Below, piece by piece: positions 35,238 to 43,646 of a stretch of 64,000 bases of DNA. The notes below the pieces were generated by a model that worked only from the letters and a program-made list of their open reading frames with translations, made no database searches and was not told where the DNA came from. The stretch comes from Roseomonas marmotae. GTDB taxonomy: Bacteria; Pseudomonadota; Alphaproteobacteria; Acetobacterales; Acetobacteraceae. The stretch spans positions 1,749,501 to 1,813,500 of the forward strand of contig NZ_CP061091.1 in the NCBI RefSeq assembly GCF_017654485.1, written 5' to 3'. A program made the position numbers and the translations under genes. Every line of letters starts with the position of its first letter. The stretch's first letter is position 1.

Positions 35238-35415
35238 GCCCTTGCCTGCCTTTCAGCCCGGCCCCCCTGGTCTGCACAGAGCATGGCGGCGGGGGGAGTT
35301 TCTGGGGACGGGGATGGAAGATGACGACGGGTGCCTCGACAAGCGGCGCCGACGGCCGCAACCTGAACGGCCTGCCGGCGGCCCCTCCGCCCGCCGCCGC
35401 ATCGAGGAGTGCCCC

Positions 35416-36837
35416 ATGCAGAATACCGAAGAGATCTGGCGTCTGGTCGATGACCGCCAGCAGCCGTTCATCGAACTCAGCGATACCGTCTGGGGCATGC
35501 CTGAACTGGCCTATAACGAGCACCGCTCCGTCGCCGAGCACAAGAAGGTGCTGGAAGCCCACGACTTCCGCATCACCGAGAATGTCGCCGGCATCCCCAC
35601 CGCCATCATGGGCGAGGCGGGCGAGGATGGTCCCGTCATCGCCATCCTCGGCGAATACGACGCGCTGCCCGGCCTGTCCCAGGAAGCCGGCGTGGCCGAG
35701 CACCGGCCGATTCCCGGCGATGGCCATGGCCATGGCTGCGGCCACAACCTGCTGGGTGCCGGCGCGCTGCTGGCCGCCACGGCGGTGAAAGACTACCTCG
35801 CGAAGAACGGCATCAAGGGCCGCGTGCGCTACTACGGCTGCCCGGCCGAGGAAGGCGGCGCCGCCAAGGCCTTCATGGTGCGCGAAGGCGCCTTCAAGGA
35901 TGTGGACATCGCCATCTCCTGGCACCCCGCGCCCTTCGCCGCGGTGAACGAGGCGAATTCGCTCGCCAATACCCGCATCGACTTCACCTTCGTCGGCCGC
36001 AGCAGCCATGCCGCCGTCGCGCCGCATCTGGGCCGCTCCGCCCTCGATGCCGTCGAGCTGATGAATGTCGGCGTCAACTACATGCGCGAGCATATGCCGA
36101 GCGACGCGCGCATCCACTATGCCTATCTGGATGCCGGCGGCATCGCGCCCAACGTGGTGCAGGGCAAGGCCACGGTGCGCTACCTGATCCGCGCCACCGA
36201 CCTGCCCGGCCTGCGCGGGCTGGTGGAGCGCGTGCGCAAGATCGCCGATGGCGCCGCGCTGATGACCGAGACCACCGTTTCGACCAAGGTCGTCTCCGCC
36301 GTCTCCAACCTGCTGGGCAACAGCCCGCTGGAGCGCGCGATGCAGAACAACATCGAGCGCCTGGGCCCGCCGCCCTTCGACGACGAGGACCGTGCCTTCG
36401 CCGCTGAGATCCAGAAGACCCTGACGCCGGAAGACATCGCCTCCGCCTTCAAGCGCATGGGCGTGCCGGTGCGGCGCGGCGTGCCGCTGGCGGACCAGAT
36501 CATCCCGCTGGAAGCCAAGGGTGCCGCCATGGTGGGCTCCACCGACGTGGGCGACGTCTCCTGGGTGGTGCCGACGGTGCAGGCGCGGGGCGCGACCTAT
36601 GCCATCGGCACGCCGGGCCATTCCTGGCAGCTCACGGCGCAGGGCAAGTCCCCGCTGGCGCATAAGGGCATGGTGCATGTGGCCAAGATCATGGCCGGCG
36701 TCGCGGTGGATGCGCTGCGCGACCCGAAGCTGATCGAGGCCGCCAAGGCCGACCTGGCCGAGCGCACTGCAGCCGACCCCTATGTCTGCCCGCTGCCGGA
36801 CGACCTGTCGCCGCCCATCCACATGGGCAAGGCCTGA
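35416..36837 (+). CDS. M20-family amidohydrolase, AbgB-like (aminobenzoyl-glutamate hydrolase type)
   Basis: 473 residues from ATG 35416; the longer open frame upstream runs through the neighbour and is not coding. M20D landmarks: LSDTVWGMPELAYNEHRS, ILGEYDALPGLSQEAGV, the metal site GHGHGCGHNLLGAG, CPAEEGGAAKAFM and HLGRSALDAVELM. The closest match by eye is AbgB, a subunit of the enzyme that splits p-aminobenzoyl-glutamate, but no abgA or abgT is nearby. Related enzymes act on indole-acetyl or other amide conjugates. A terminator follows. Confidence 0.87.
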   Translation: MQNTEEIWRLVDDRQQPFIELSDTVWGMPELAYNEHRSVAEHKKVLEAHDFRITENVAGIPTAIMGEAGEDGPVIAILGEYDALPGLSQEAGVAEHRPIPGDGHGHGCGHNLLGAGALLAATAVKDYLAKNGIKGRVRYYGCPAEEGGAAKAFMVREGAFKDVDIAISWHPAPFAAVNEANSLANTRIDFTFVGRSSHAAVAPHLGRSALDAVELMNVGVNYMREHMPSDARIHYAYLDAGGIAPNVVQGKATVRYLIRATDLPGLRGLVERVRKIADGAALMTETTVSTKVVSAVSNLLGNSPLERAMQNNIERLGPPPFDDEDRAFAAEIQKTLTPEDIASAFKRMGVPVRRGVPLADQIIPLEAKGAAMVGSTDVGDVSWVVPTVQARGATYAIGTPGHSWQLTAQGKSPLAHKGMVHVAKIMAGVAVDALRDPKLIEAAKADLAERTAADPYVCPLPDDLSPPIHMGKA

Positions 36838-36846
36838 ACGGGGAAG

Positions 36847-36868
36847 GGGGGGCTTCGGCCCCCCTTTT
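36847..36868 (+). terminator. intrinsic terminator of the AbgB-like gene
   Basis: A 7-bp GC stem (GGGGGGC/GCCCCCC) with a TTCG loop is followed by TTTT, 10 bp after the stop. Its end abuts the stop codon of the convergent SMR gene. Confidence 0.88.
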
Positions 36869-37203
36869 CAATGGCGGGCGGTGCCGGAGAAGAGGTTCAC
36901 CACCAGCACCCCGGCCAGGATGAGGCCGAGGCCGATGATGGCGGGCATGTCCAGCTTCTGCCCGAAGACCACCCAGCCCACGGCCGAGATCAGCACGATG
37001 CCGAGGCCGCTCCAGATCGCATAGGCGATGCCAACGGGAATGCCGCGCAGCGCGAGGGAGAGGAAGAAGAAGGCCGCCAGATAGCCCAGCGCCATCACCG
37101 CCGTCGGCCATGGCCGGGTGAACTGCTGCGAGGCCTGCAGGGCGGAGGTGGCGATGACCTCCAGCACGATCGCCGCCAGCAGCGGCAGATAGCTCCGCGA
37201 CAC
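36868..37203 (-). CDS. small multidrug resistance (SMR/EmrE) family transporter
   Basis: 111 residues, four transmembrane helices. The essential membrane Glu is in AAIVLEVIATSAL, and IPVGIAYAIWSGLGIVLI is the SMR signature of helix 3. It exports quaternary cations or guanidinium-like compounds by proton antiport as a dimer. The start is GTG at 37203; the ATG seven bases further upstream is out of frame. Drug-export and guanidinium-export subtypes cannot be told apart safely here. Confidence 0.92.
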   Translation of the reverse strand: MSRSYLPLLAAIVLEVIATSALQASQQFTRPWPTAVMALGYLAAFFFLSLALRGIPVGIAYAIWSGLGIVLISAVGWVVFGQKLDMPAIIGLGLILAGVLVVNLFSGTARH

Positions 37204-37224
37204 AGGTCATCTGTCCCGGATGTT

Positions 37225-37310
37225 TGGTGCGGGTGGTCGGACTCGAACCGACACTCTGTCACCAGAAGCGGATTTTGAGTCCGCCGCGTCTACCATTCCA
37301 CCACACCCGC
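37225..37310 (-). tRNA. tRNA-Leu (anticodon CAA)
   Basis: 86 bases with CCA encoded. The acceptor arm GCGGGTG pairs with CACCCGC, with discriminator A. The anticodon arm GCGGA-CTCAAAA-TCCGC gives CAA, reading UUG. A long variable arm (CTTCTGGTGACAGAGT) and the T-arm GTCGG-TTCGAGT-CCGAC mark it as leucine class II. Confidence 0.96.
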
Positions 37311-37553
37311 GATGGGGACGCAGGGCGCCCGCCACCCCTATATGGTACCTCCGGCGGAAACTCCAGACCCTCCTTGGGCTGGGCGGTCAGGGGTAGTTCC
37401 GCCGGGGCAGCCCCGCGTCTTCCGCCGGTCCGGCCTGACGCGCGTGATGTGCCAGCCCGTGGGCGGCATGGTATAGAAAGGGCGGCTCCGGCGCGACCGG
37501 GCCGCATCACCCGACGCCGGCCGCGAAAGCCGCCCGCCCGAGAGGCTGCCGCC

Positions 37554-38390
37554 ATGACCCAGCACGCGCCACACCGCCCCGACCCCGAGATCACGGCTTC
37601 CGGACTGACAGGGCTGGACCCCGTCTGGACCCGGATGCGGCGTGAGGCGGAGGATGCGGCACGGCGGGAAACGGAGCTGGCGGGCTTCATGCACTCCGCC
37701 CTGTTGCAGCATGATACGCTGGAAAGCGCCCTGGCCAGCCGTGTGGCTGACCGGCTGGACCATGCCGACCTGCCCACTACCCTGCTGCGCCGCAGCCTGG
37801 AGCGCGTGCTGACCGAGCGGCCCGAGCTGGCCCTGGCGGTGCGCGCCGATATCATGGCCGTGGTGGACCGCGACCCCGCCACCCACCGGGCACTGGAGCC
37901 ATTGCTGTACTACAAGGGGTTCCATGCCCTGACGACGCATCGCCTGGCGCATCACCTCTGGCAGGAGGGGCGGCGGGACTTCGCGCTCTGGCTGCAATCC
38001 CGCTCCTCCGTCGTCTTCCAGACCGACATCCATCCGGCGGTGAAGATCGGCAAGGGCATCTTCCTCGACCACGCCACCGGCCTGGTGGTGGGGGAGACGG
38101 CGGTGGTGGAGGATGACGTCTCCATCCTGCAAGGCGTCACTCTCGGCGGCACCGGCAAGGAAGGCGGGGACCGCCATCCCAAGATCCGCCACGGCGTGCT
38201 GATCGGTGCCGGCGCCAAGGTGCTGGGCAATATCGAGGTCGGCGCCTGCGCGCGCATCGCCGCCGGCTCGGTGGTGCTGAAGCCCGTGCCCTCTGGCTGC
38301 ACGGTGGCCGGGGTGCCGGCGCGGGTGGTGGGGAAGGCGGGCTGCGCCGAACCCTCCCGCGCCATGAACCAGACGCTGGACGGGGTGTGA
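37554..38390 (+). CDS. cysE: serine O-acetyltransferase
   Basis: 278 residues from ATG 37554. An N-terminal helical domain (about 1-140) is followed by left-handed beta-helix hexapeptide repeats with the CysE signature SSVVFQTDIHPAVKIGKG, FLDHATGLVVGETA and LGGTGKEGGDRHP. It makes O-acetylserine from serine and acetyl-CoA, the first step to cysteine. The open frame upstream to 37224 runs through the antisense of the tRNA gene and is spurious. Confidence 0.96.
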   Translation: MTQHAPHRPDPEITASGLTGLDPVWTRMRREAEDAARRETELAGFMHSALLQHDTLESALASRVADRLDHADLPTTLLRRSLERVLTERPELALAVRADIMAVVDRDPATHRALEPLLYYKGFHALTTHRLAHHLWQEGRRDFALWLQSRSSVVFQTDIHPAVKIGKGIFLDHATGLVVGETAVVEDDVSILQGVTLGGTGKEGGDRHPKIRHGVLIGAGAKVLGNIEVGACARIAAGSVVLKPVPSGCTVAGVPARVVGKAGCAEPSRAMNQTLDGV

Positions 38391-38452
38391 GGCCAGCCGC
38401 TTAACCCTTCGTCACTTGCCGCCCTGGAAACCTGGAGCGACAAGGAAACGCC

Positions 38453-38938
38453 ATGCCCCTGCTGATCGCCATCCTCGCCGCCGCCGCGCCTCTCTTCGCC
38501 ATGGCGACGGAGCGCTGGGGCGGGCTCAATCCTTGCCTGCTCTGCCTCTGGCAGCGCTGGCCCTACTGGGTGGCGGCGGCGCTGGCGCTGCTGGCCTATC
38601 TGCTGCCGCGCCGGCCGATGCTGGTCCTGGCGGGCCTGGCCGTGCTGGCCTCCGGCGCCGTCGCCGTGGTGCATGGGGGTGTGGAGGCGAAATGGTGGCC
38701 CTCGCCCCTGCCGGGCTGCGCGGCGCCGAGCGCGGTTGCTGGCCAGAGCATCGAGGAGATGATGGCCGGCCTGGCGGCCCGCCCGGCCAAGCCATGCGAT
38801 GAACCCGCCTATCTGATCCCCGGCCTGCCCGTCTCCATGGCCTGGATGAACCTGGCCTACGCGCTGGCGCTGGGCGGTTTCACCTTCTGGCAGGCATCGC
38901 GGCCTTCCACGCCGCCCATCGCGAATCGTCGAGGCTGA
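38453..38938 (+). CDS. dsbB: disulfide bond formation protein B
   Basis: 161 residues, four membrane helices. The quinone-linked Cys pair is in NPCLLCLWQRWPYW and the second, DsbA-facing pair is GC and PC in the loop between helices 3 and 4 (PLPGCAAPS, AKPCDEP). It reoxidises periplasmic DsbA using quinone. AAGGAAA ribosome binding site; it starts 62 bp after cysE. Confidence 0.93.
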   Translation: MPLLIAILAAAAPLFAMATERWGGLNPCLLCLWQRWPYWVAAALALLAYLLPRRPMLVLAGLAVLASGAVAVVHGGVEAKWWPSPLPGCAAPSAVAGQSIEEMMAGLAARPAKPCDEPAYLIPGLPVSMAWMNLAYALALGGFTFWQASRPSTPPIANRRG

Positions 38939-38970
38939 CGCGCCGGGCCGCGGCTGGCAGAGTGCTGGCC

Positions 38971-39648
38971 ATGCCCGTCCCGCGCCGCCTCGCCGCCTGC
39001 CTGTCCGCCCTGCTGCTTGCGGCCTGCGCCGGCACCCCGGTGGAAGCGCCGTCGCCGCCCTCGGGCAGCGCCGATCCATCTGCCGCGGGCGCTCTCCAGC
39101 CCCTGGCGGACCGCGCACCGATGCTCCTGCACGGTTTCGAGCGGCAGGAGGCGGGGCCAGCCACCGGCCCGGAGCCTGGCTGGATGCTGCGTTACCGCCA
39201 TCCCGATTCGGGCTCCACGGCGGCGGTTTTCCTGCGCAGGCCCCGCATCACGCCCATGCCGGACGGCCCCTCGTCGCCTGCGGTGCAGATGGAGGTCATG
39301 GCTCATGCTCTGGCGGTGCAGGCCCTGCTGGGAGGCAGCGGCACGATGACGCGCGTGCCCGATTATGCCGCCGGTCGGGGGGGCGGCACGCCACCGGTCA
39401 TACGCTGTGCAGACCTCCGCTTCGGCCAGCCGGAGGCCATGGTGCGGCGGGAATTGATCTGCGCCAGCGGGCTGGACGGCACCGTGGTCACGGTCATGCT
39501 CTCTGCACGGCATGGGGAATCCGACATGGACACCGCGCGCCGCTTCCTGACCAGCTTCGCCTTGCGGCTGGTGTCGGAACTGCGGCAGGGCGGCAGCGCC
39601 CAGCCCCCGGCTGGCGAGGAGCCGGCCGGCCGCGTCTTCCGCGTCTAG
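38971..39648 (+). CDS. putative lipoprotein of unknown function
   Basis: 225 residues. A lipoprotein signal is clear: RRLAACLSALLLAACAG with the lipobox LAAC and Cys19. Mature part has no family I recognise; it contains a Cys pair (IRCADLRF, LICASGLDG) that may form a disulfide, which would fit the dsbB neighbour 32 bp upstream. GTG nine bases earlier is an alternative start; the ribosome binding site is weak for both. Its last four bases overlap the stop of the convergent HNH gene. Confidence 0.75.
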   Translation: MPVPRRLAACLSALLLAACAGTPVEAPSPPSGSADPSAAGALQPLADRAPMLLHGFERQEAGPATGPEPGWMLRYRHPDSGSTAAVFLRRPRITPMPDGPSSPAVQMEVMAHALAVQALLGGSGTMTRVPDYAAGRGGGTPPVIRCADLRFGQPEAMVRRELICASGLDGTVVTVMLSARHGESDMDTARRFLTSFALRLVSELRQGGSAQPPAGEEPAGRVFRV

Positions 39649-40220
39649 CCTTCCAGCTCGCTGTCCCAGTAGAGATAGTCGCGCCAGCTCTTGTGCAGGT
39701 AGTTGGGCGGGAAGGCGCGGCCATTCTCCTGCAATTCCCAGCTGGTCGGCTGGCGCGGCGCCTGGCGCGGGAACATCTTGATCTCGCGTGGCAGCTTGTT
39801 CCCTTTCCGCAGGTTACAGGGCCCGCAGGCGGTGACGACATTGTCCCAGCTGGTCCGCCCGCCACGGGAGCGGGGGATGACATGGTCGAAGGTGAGGTCG
39901 TGCGTCGGCATCTCCTGGCCGCAATAGACGCAGGAGAAGCTGTCGCGCAGGAAGACATTGAAGCGCGTGAAGGCCGGGCGGCGGGCGGAGGGGATGTATT
40001 CCTTCAGCGCGATGACGCTGGGCAGCCGGATGACCTGGCTGGGGGAATGCACCTCGGCATCATATTCCGACAGGACGGAGACGCGGTCCAGGTAGACCGC
40101 CTTCACCGCATCCTGCCATGCCCAGAGCGACAATGGGTAATAGGATAGCGGACGAAAATCCGCGTTCAGCACGAGGGCAGGGAACCCTTGGCTCCCCACG
40201 GACATCATCCCGTCAGGCAA
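39645..40220 (-). CDS. HNH endonuclease-domain protein
   Basis: 191 residues. A zinc-ribbon CVYCGQ and CGPCNLRKGN frame the HNH core DLTFDHVIPRSRGGRTSWDN. An N-terminal VLNADFRPLSYYPLSLWAWQ motif is typical of the stand-alone HNH family common in alphaproteobacteria and actinobacteria. Start: TTG at 40220 has AAGGAG 7 bases upstream, whereas the ATGs at 40208 and 40205 have no good site. Function is unknown; chromosomal position among housekeeping genes does not suggest a homing or restriction role. Confidence 0.87.
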   Translation of the reverse strand: MPDGMMSVGSQGFPALVLNADFRPLSYYPLSLWAWQDAVKAVYLDRVSVLSEYDAEVHSPSQVIRLPSVIALKEYIPSARRPAFTRFNVFLRDSFSCVYCGQEMPTHDLTFDHVIPRSRGGRTSWDNVVTACGPCNLRKGNKLPREIKMFPRQAPRQPTSWELQENGRAFPPNYLHKSWRDYLYWDSELEG

Positions 40221-40378
40221 GCGCCGCTCCTTTTCAGGCCGCGCGCCTCAAGCTCTGGGGCTGAACCGGACGGACAAGCCCCAGATGTCGTGGCGCCGTC
40301 GGTGTGCCCGGAATTCATGCCACCTTGACGGGGCCCGTGCAATATCGGGCCTCGCTGGTTTCACGCCGCTGTCACCTG

Positions 40379-41047
40379 TCAGGCCTCAGCCTCGATCCGC
40401 GCTGCCGCGCGTTGCAGGAACAGCGCTCCGGCCGAAAGTCCGGCATCGTCGATTCCATGCCCCAGGGCCGGGGAGAAGGTGGCCTCGACGGGCACGCCCG
40501 CCGCGCGCAGCACCGTCTCGGCCTGCTGACTGGCGGCGGCGGGCACGACCTGGTCCACCTCCCCATGCACCAGCAGCACCGGCGGGCGGCAGGCGATCTC
40601 GCCGGCAAGGGCAGAGGCACCGATGAGCATGCCGGAATAGGCCATGATCCCGGCCGGGGCCACCTGGCGGCGCAGGCCGGTATAGAGCGCCGTCATGGCT
40701 CCCTGGCTGAAGCCCATCAGCACCACGGCCGAGGGCGGCAGCCCGGCGGCGGCGCATTCCTGGTCGATGATGGCGTCCAGCACCGGCCGCGCCGTCTGCA
40801 CTCCCGCCAGCAGGGCAGCAGGGGCGCGGTTGCTGAGGCTGAACCACTGGCGGCCGAAGGGCGCGCCGTCATGCGGCTCGGGCGCGTGGGGAGAGATGAA
40901 CAGCGCATCCGGCACCGCATTGGCCCAGTAGGGGGCGAGGTCGATCAGGTCGTTGCCATCGGCGCCCAGCCCGTGCAGCAGGAAGACGATCATCTTGGGC
41001 GCATTGCCGCTCTTCGGGCCCCAGCGCGGCCCATCCATCGTCGCCAT
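40379..41047 (-). CDS. carboxylesterase / phospholipase (alpha/beta hydrolase)
   Basis: 222 residues. The nucleophile elbow is LMGFSQGAM, with the Asp in HGEVDQVVP and His in PALGHGIDD, and the oxyanion-side HGLGADGNDLIDLA near the N-terminus. This is the acyl-protein thioesterase/carboxylesterase type found in bacteria. ATG 41047 has GAGAGG about 9 bases upstream and was preferred to 41056. It is divergent from gluQRS, 54 bp apart. Confidence 0.9.
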   Translation of the reverse strand: MATMDGPRWGPKSGNAPKMIVFLLHGLGADGNDLIDLAPYWANAVPDALFISPHAPEPHDGAPFGRQWFSLSNRAPAALLAGVQTARPVLDAIIDQECAAAGLPPSAVVLMGFSQGAMTALYTGLRRQVAPAGIMAYSGMLIGASALAGEIACRPPVLLVHGEVDQVVPAAASQQAETVLRAAGVPVEATFSPALGHGIDDAGLSAGALFLQRAAARIEAEA

Positions 41048-41101
41048 CGGCGGCATCCTCTCTTGCTGTGATGTGGGTCCTTCCGCTACGCGCGCTGACG
41101 C

Positions 41102-41992
41102 ATGGCCGCAACCATCGTCACGCGCTTTGCCCCCAGCCCCACCGGGCGGCTGCATCTGGGCCACGCCTGTTCCGCCCTGCTGGGCTGGCGGGCCGCACGC
41201 CAGGCCGGCGGGCGCTTCCTGCTGCGGATCGAGGATATCGACCCCGTCCGCTGCCGCCCGGAATATACCGCCGGCATCCTGGAAGACCTGGCCTGGCTGG
41301 GCCTGGACTGGGACGGCCCGCCACGCATCCAGTCCCGCCATCTGCCGGAATACCGCGCGGCGCTGGACCGGCTGGAAGGCATGGGGCTGCTCTACCCCTG
41401 TTTCTGCACCCGTGCCGATATCGCGCGGGAGGTCGCGGCCATCGGCCATGCGCCGCACGGGCCGGATGGGCTGCTCTATCCCGGCACCTGCCGCCAACTT
41501 CCGGTCGCCATGCGGGCGGCGCGAATCGCCGCTGGCGAGCCCTACGCGCTGCGGCTGGACATGGGCGCGGCGCTGGCGCGGCTGGACGGGCCATTGTGGT
41601 TCGAGGAGGAGGGAAGGGGACGGCTGCGCTGCGACCCTGCCCGCTTCGGCGATGTGGTGCTGGCGCGGAAGGATATCCCGGCCTCCTACCACCTCTGCGT
41701 CACGCATGACGATGCGTTGCAGGGCGTGACGCTGGTGACGCGGGCGGAGGATCTGCTGCCGGCCACCGACCTGCACCGGCTGTTGCAGGCGCTGATGGGC
41801 TGGCCGGCGCCGCGCTACCGCCACCACCCGCTGCTGCTGGGCGCAGATGGCAAGCGGCTTTCCAAGCGCGACCGGGCGCCGACCCTGGAAGCCCTGCGCG
41901 CGGCGGGCCGCAGCCCGGAGGAGGTGCGGGCCATGGCCCTGGGCGGCGCGACTTCGTCGTCCGGGGCTGCGGCAGACCGAAGCTCTTCATGA
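41102..41992 (+). CDS. gluQ: glutamyl-Q tRNA(Asp) synthetase
   Basis: 296 residues, a truncated GluRS lacking the anticodon-binding domain. HIGH-type motif is GRLHLGHACSALL, the KMSKS-type motif is GKRLSKRD, and the zinc site uses PCFCTR ... YPGTC. It attaches glutamate to the queuosine base at position 34 of tRNA-Asp, without loading an amino acid at the 3' end. It therefore depends on the queA-tgt-queF-queG-queC products encoded 20 kb away. Located alone in its transcription unit. Confidence 0.94.
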   Translation: MAATIVTRFAPSPTGRLHLGHACSALLGWRAARQAGGRFLLRIEDIDPVRCRPEYTAGILEDLAWLGLDWDGPPRIQSRHLPEYRAALDRLEGMGLLYPCFCTRADIAREVAAIGHAPHGPDGLLYPGTCRQLPVAMRAARIAAGEPYALRLDMGAALARLDGPLWFEEEGRGRLRCDPARFGDVVLARKDIPASYHLCVTHDDALQGVTLVTRAEDLLPATDLHRLLQALMGWPAPRYRHHPLLLGADGKRLSKRDRAPTLEALRAAGRSPEEVRAMALGGATSSSGAAADRSSS

Positions 41993-42000
41993 TCCCCGCC

Positions 42001-42020
42001 GCCCCGGCATTGCCCGGGGC
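42001..42020 (+). terminator. GC hairpin after gluQRS
   Basis: GCCCCGG and CCGGGGC pair over 7 bp with loop CATTGC, 8 bp after the stop; no T-run. A possible terminator or 3'-end stabiliser between the convergent gluQRS and manC genes. Confidence 0.4.
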
Positions 42021-42076
42021 GGGAGCAGGACAGGCTGTGGGGCCGCCGTCGCCGGCACGCCCCACCCGGCACGGCC

Positions 42077-43513
42077 TCAGGTGCGGCCGTAATTATCCTC
42101 GAAGCGGACGATGTCGTCCTCGCCGAGATAGGCGCCCGACTGCACCTCGATCAGCGTCAGGGGGATCATGCCGGGATTCTCCATCCGGTGGACGCAGCCC
42201 AGCGGCAGATAGACCGACTCATTCTCCCGCAGCAGGATACGCTCGGCATCGCGCTCGACGATGGCGGTGCCATTCACCACCACCCAGTGCTCGGCGCGGT
42301 GGAAATGCTTCTGCAGCGAGAGCTTGGCGCCCGGCTTCACGGAGATCTTCTTCACCTGGAAGCGGTCGCCCTGAATCAGTCCCTCGTAGTGGCCCCAGGG
42401 GCGGAAGGAGCGGCGATGCTCGGTCGCTTCCTTGCGGCCAGCCTTCTTCAACTGGCTCAGCAGGGTCTTCACGTCCTGCGCCCGGTCGCGATGCATCACC
42501 AGCACGGCGTCGTCGGTGACCACGGTCACCACATCCTCCAGCCCGACCACGGTGGTCAGAATGCCCTCGCTCCGCACGTAGCAGTTCTTGGCATCCAGCA
42601 GCTCCACCGGCCCGATGGTGGCGTTGCCCTGCGCGTCCCGATCGGAAATCTCCCAGAGAGCGCTCCAGGAACCGACATCGGACCAGCCGATGGAAGCGGG
42701 GACCACGGCGGCATGCTCGGTCTTCTCCATCACCGCATAGTCGATGGAGATGTCCGGCGCGCGCTCGAAAGCCTCCGGCGCCAGCCGCACGAAATCGAGG
42801 TCACGGGTGGCCTCTGTCACGGCGGCGCGGACCGCGACCAGCAGGGCGGGGGTGAGGCGCTCCAACTCGGCCAGCAGGGTGGCGGCGGTCGCCACGAACA
42901 TGCCGGAGTTCCAGAGATGCCGTCCCCCCTCCAGGAAAGCCTGGGCGGTGGCGGCATCCGGCTTCTCGACGAAGCGGACGACGGAGGAGACACCCTCCAG
43001 TCCCTCCAGCGGCTCACCCGTCTCGATATAACCATAGCCGGTCTCGGCCGAGGTCGGCTTCATGCCGAAGGCGACGATCCGGCCGGCCCGGGCAGCCGCG
43101 GCGGCACGTTGCAGCGCGACCGAGAGGGCCTCGCGGTCGGTGATGGCGGCGTCGGCGGCCATCAGCCAGAGCACGGCGGAAGGATCCTGCTCATGCGCCA
43201 GCAAGGCGGCGGCGGCGATGGCGGGGGCGCTGTTGCGCGCGACCGGCTCCAGCACGATGGTCGGCTTGGCGATGCCGGCAGCCTGGAGCTGCTCCGCCAC
43301 CATGAAGCGGTGCGCCTGATTGCAGACGATGATCGGGGAGGTGAAGCCATCGCCCACGGCCCGCGCCACGGTGTCCTGCAGCATCGTCGTTTCGGCCGAG
43401 ACCAGTGGCCAGAATTGCTTCGGATAACCTTCCCGGGACAGTGGCCACAGTCGGCTGCCGGTGCCGCCAGAAAGAACGACCGGCACGATCCGCTGGGAGT
43501 TGGCTTCGACCAT
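42077..43513 (-). CDS. manC: mannose-1-phosphate guanylyltransferase / mannose-6-phosphate isomerase
   Basis: 478 residues, bifunctional type II. The N-terminal nucleotidyltransferase has VVLSGGTGSRLWPLSREGYP and FVEKPDAATAQAFL; the C-terminal cupin has GHYEGLIQGDRFQVKKISV and LSLQKHFHRAEHWVVVNGTA. It makes GDP-mannose from mannose phosphate, feeding exopolysaccharide or glycoconjugate synthesis. No other sugar-nucleotide gene is adjacent; it could also supply the GT4 of the pterin-like module, which is only a possibility. Confidence 0.95.
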   Translation of the reverse strand: MVEANSQRIVPVVLSGGTGSRLWPLSREGYPKQFWPLVSAETTMLQDTVARAVGDGFTSPIIVCNQAHRFMVAEQLQAAGIAKPTIVLEPVARNSAPAIAAAALLAHEQDPSAVLWLMAADAAITDREALSVALQRAAAAARAGRIVAFGMKPTSAETGYGYIETGEPLEGLEGVSSVVRFVEKPDAATAQAFLEGGRHLWNSGMFVATAATLLAELERLTPALLVAVRAAVTEATRDLDFVRLAPEAFERAPDISIDYAVMEKTEHAAVVPASIGWSDVGSWSALWEISDRDAQGNATIGPVELLDAKNCYVRSEGILTTVVGLEDVVTVVTDDAVLVMHRDRAQDVKTLLSQLKKAGRKEATEHRRSFRPWGHYEGLIQGDRFQVKKISVKPGAKLSLQKHFHRAEHWVVVNGTAIVERDAERILLRENESVYLPLGCVHRMENPGMIPLTLIEVQSGAYLGEDDIVRFEDNYGRT

Positions 43514-43569
43514 CTTATTCGTCTGACCCTAATGCAACAGGGAGCGGGAGCATAAGGAGCCGGCGCCAT

Positions 43570-43606
43570 AAAGGAAAGCCGCCCCGGACTGGAAGTCCGA
43601 GGCGGC
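43570..43606 (-). terminator. intrinsic terminator downstream of tctA
   Basis: On the minus strand a two-part stem (GCCGCC/GGCGGC plus CGGACT/AGTCCG, one internal mismatch) spans 43606-43578 and runs into TTTCCTTT, about 40 bp after the tctA stop. Confidence 0.7.
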
Positions 43607-43646
43607 CAGCCGGCTCTCGCCGGGTTCCAGGCAGGAATGGCGGAGT

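Noticed and set aside
34837..35415. N-terminal 193-codon extension of the AbgB-like hydrolase
   Set aside because: It runs antisense through the HAD nucleotidase gene and is not M20-like; the family N-terminus starts at 35416.
37224..37553. Upstream extension of cysE beginning MVRVVGLEPTLCHQ
   Set aside because: This is translation across the antisense of tRNA-Leu, a well-known annotation artefact; the true start is 37554.
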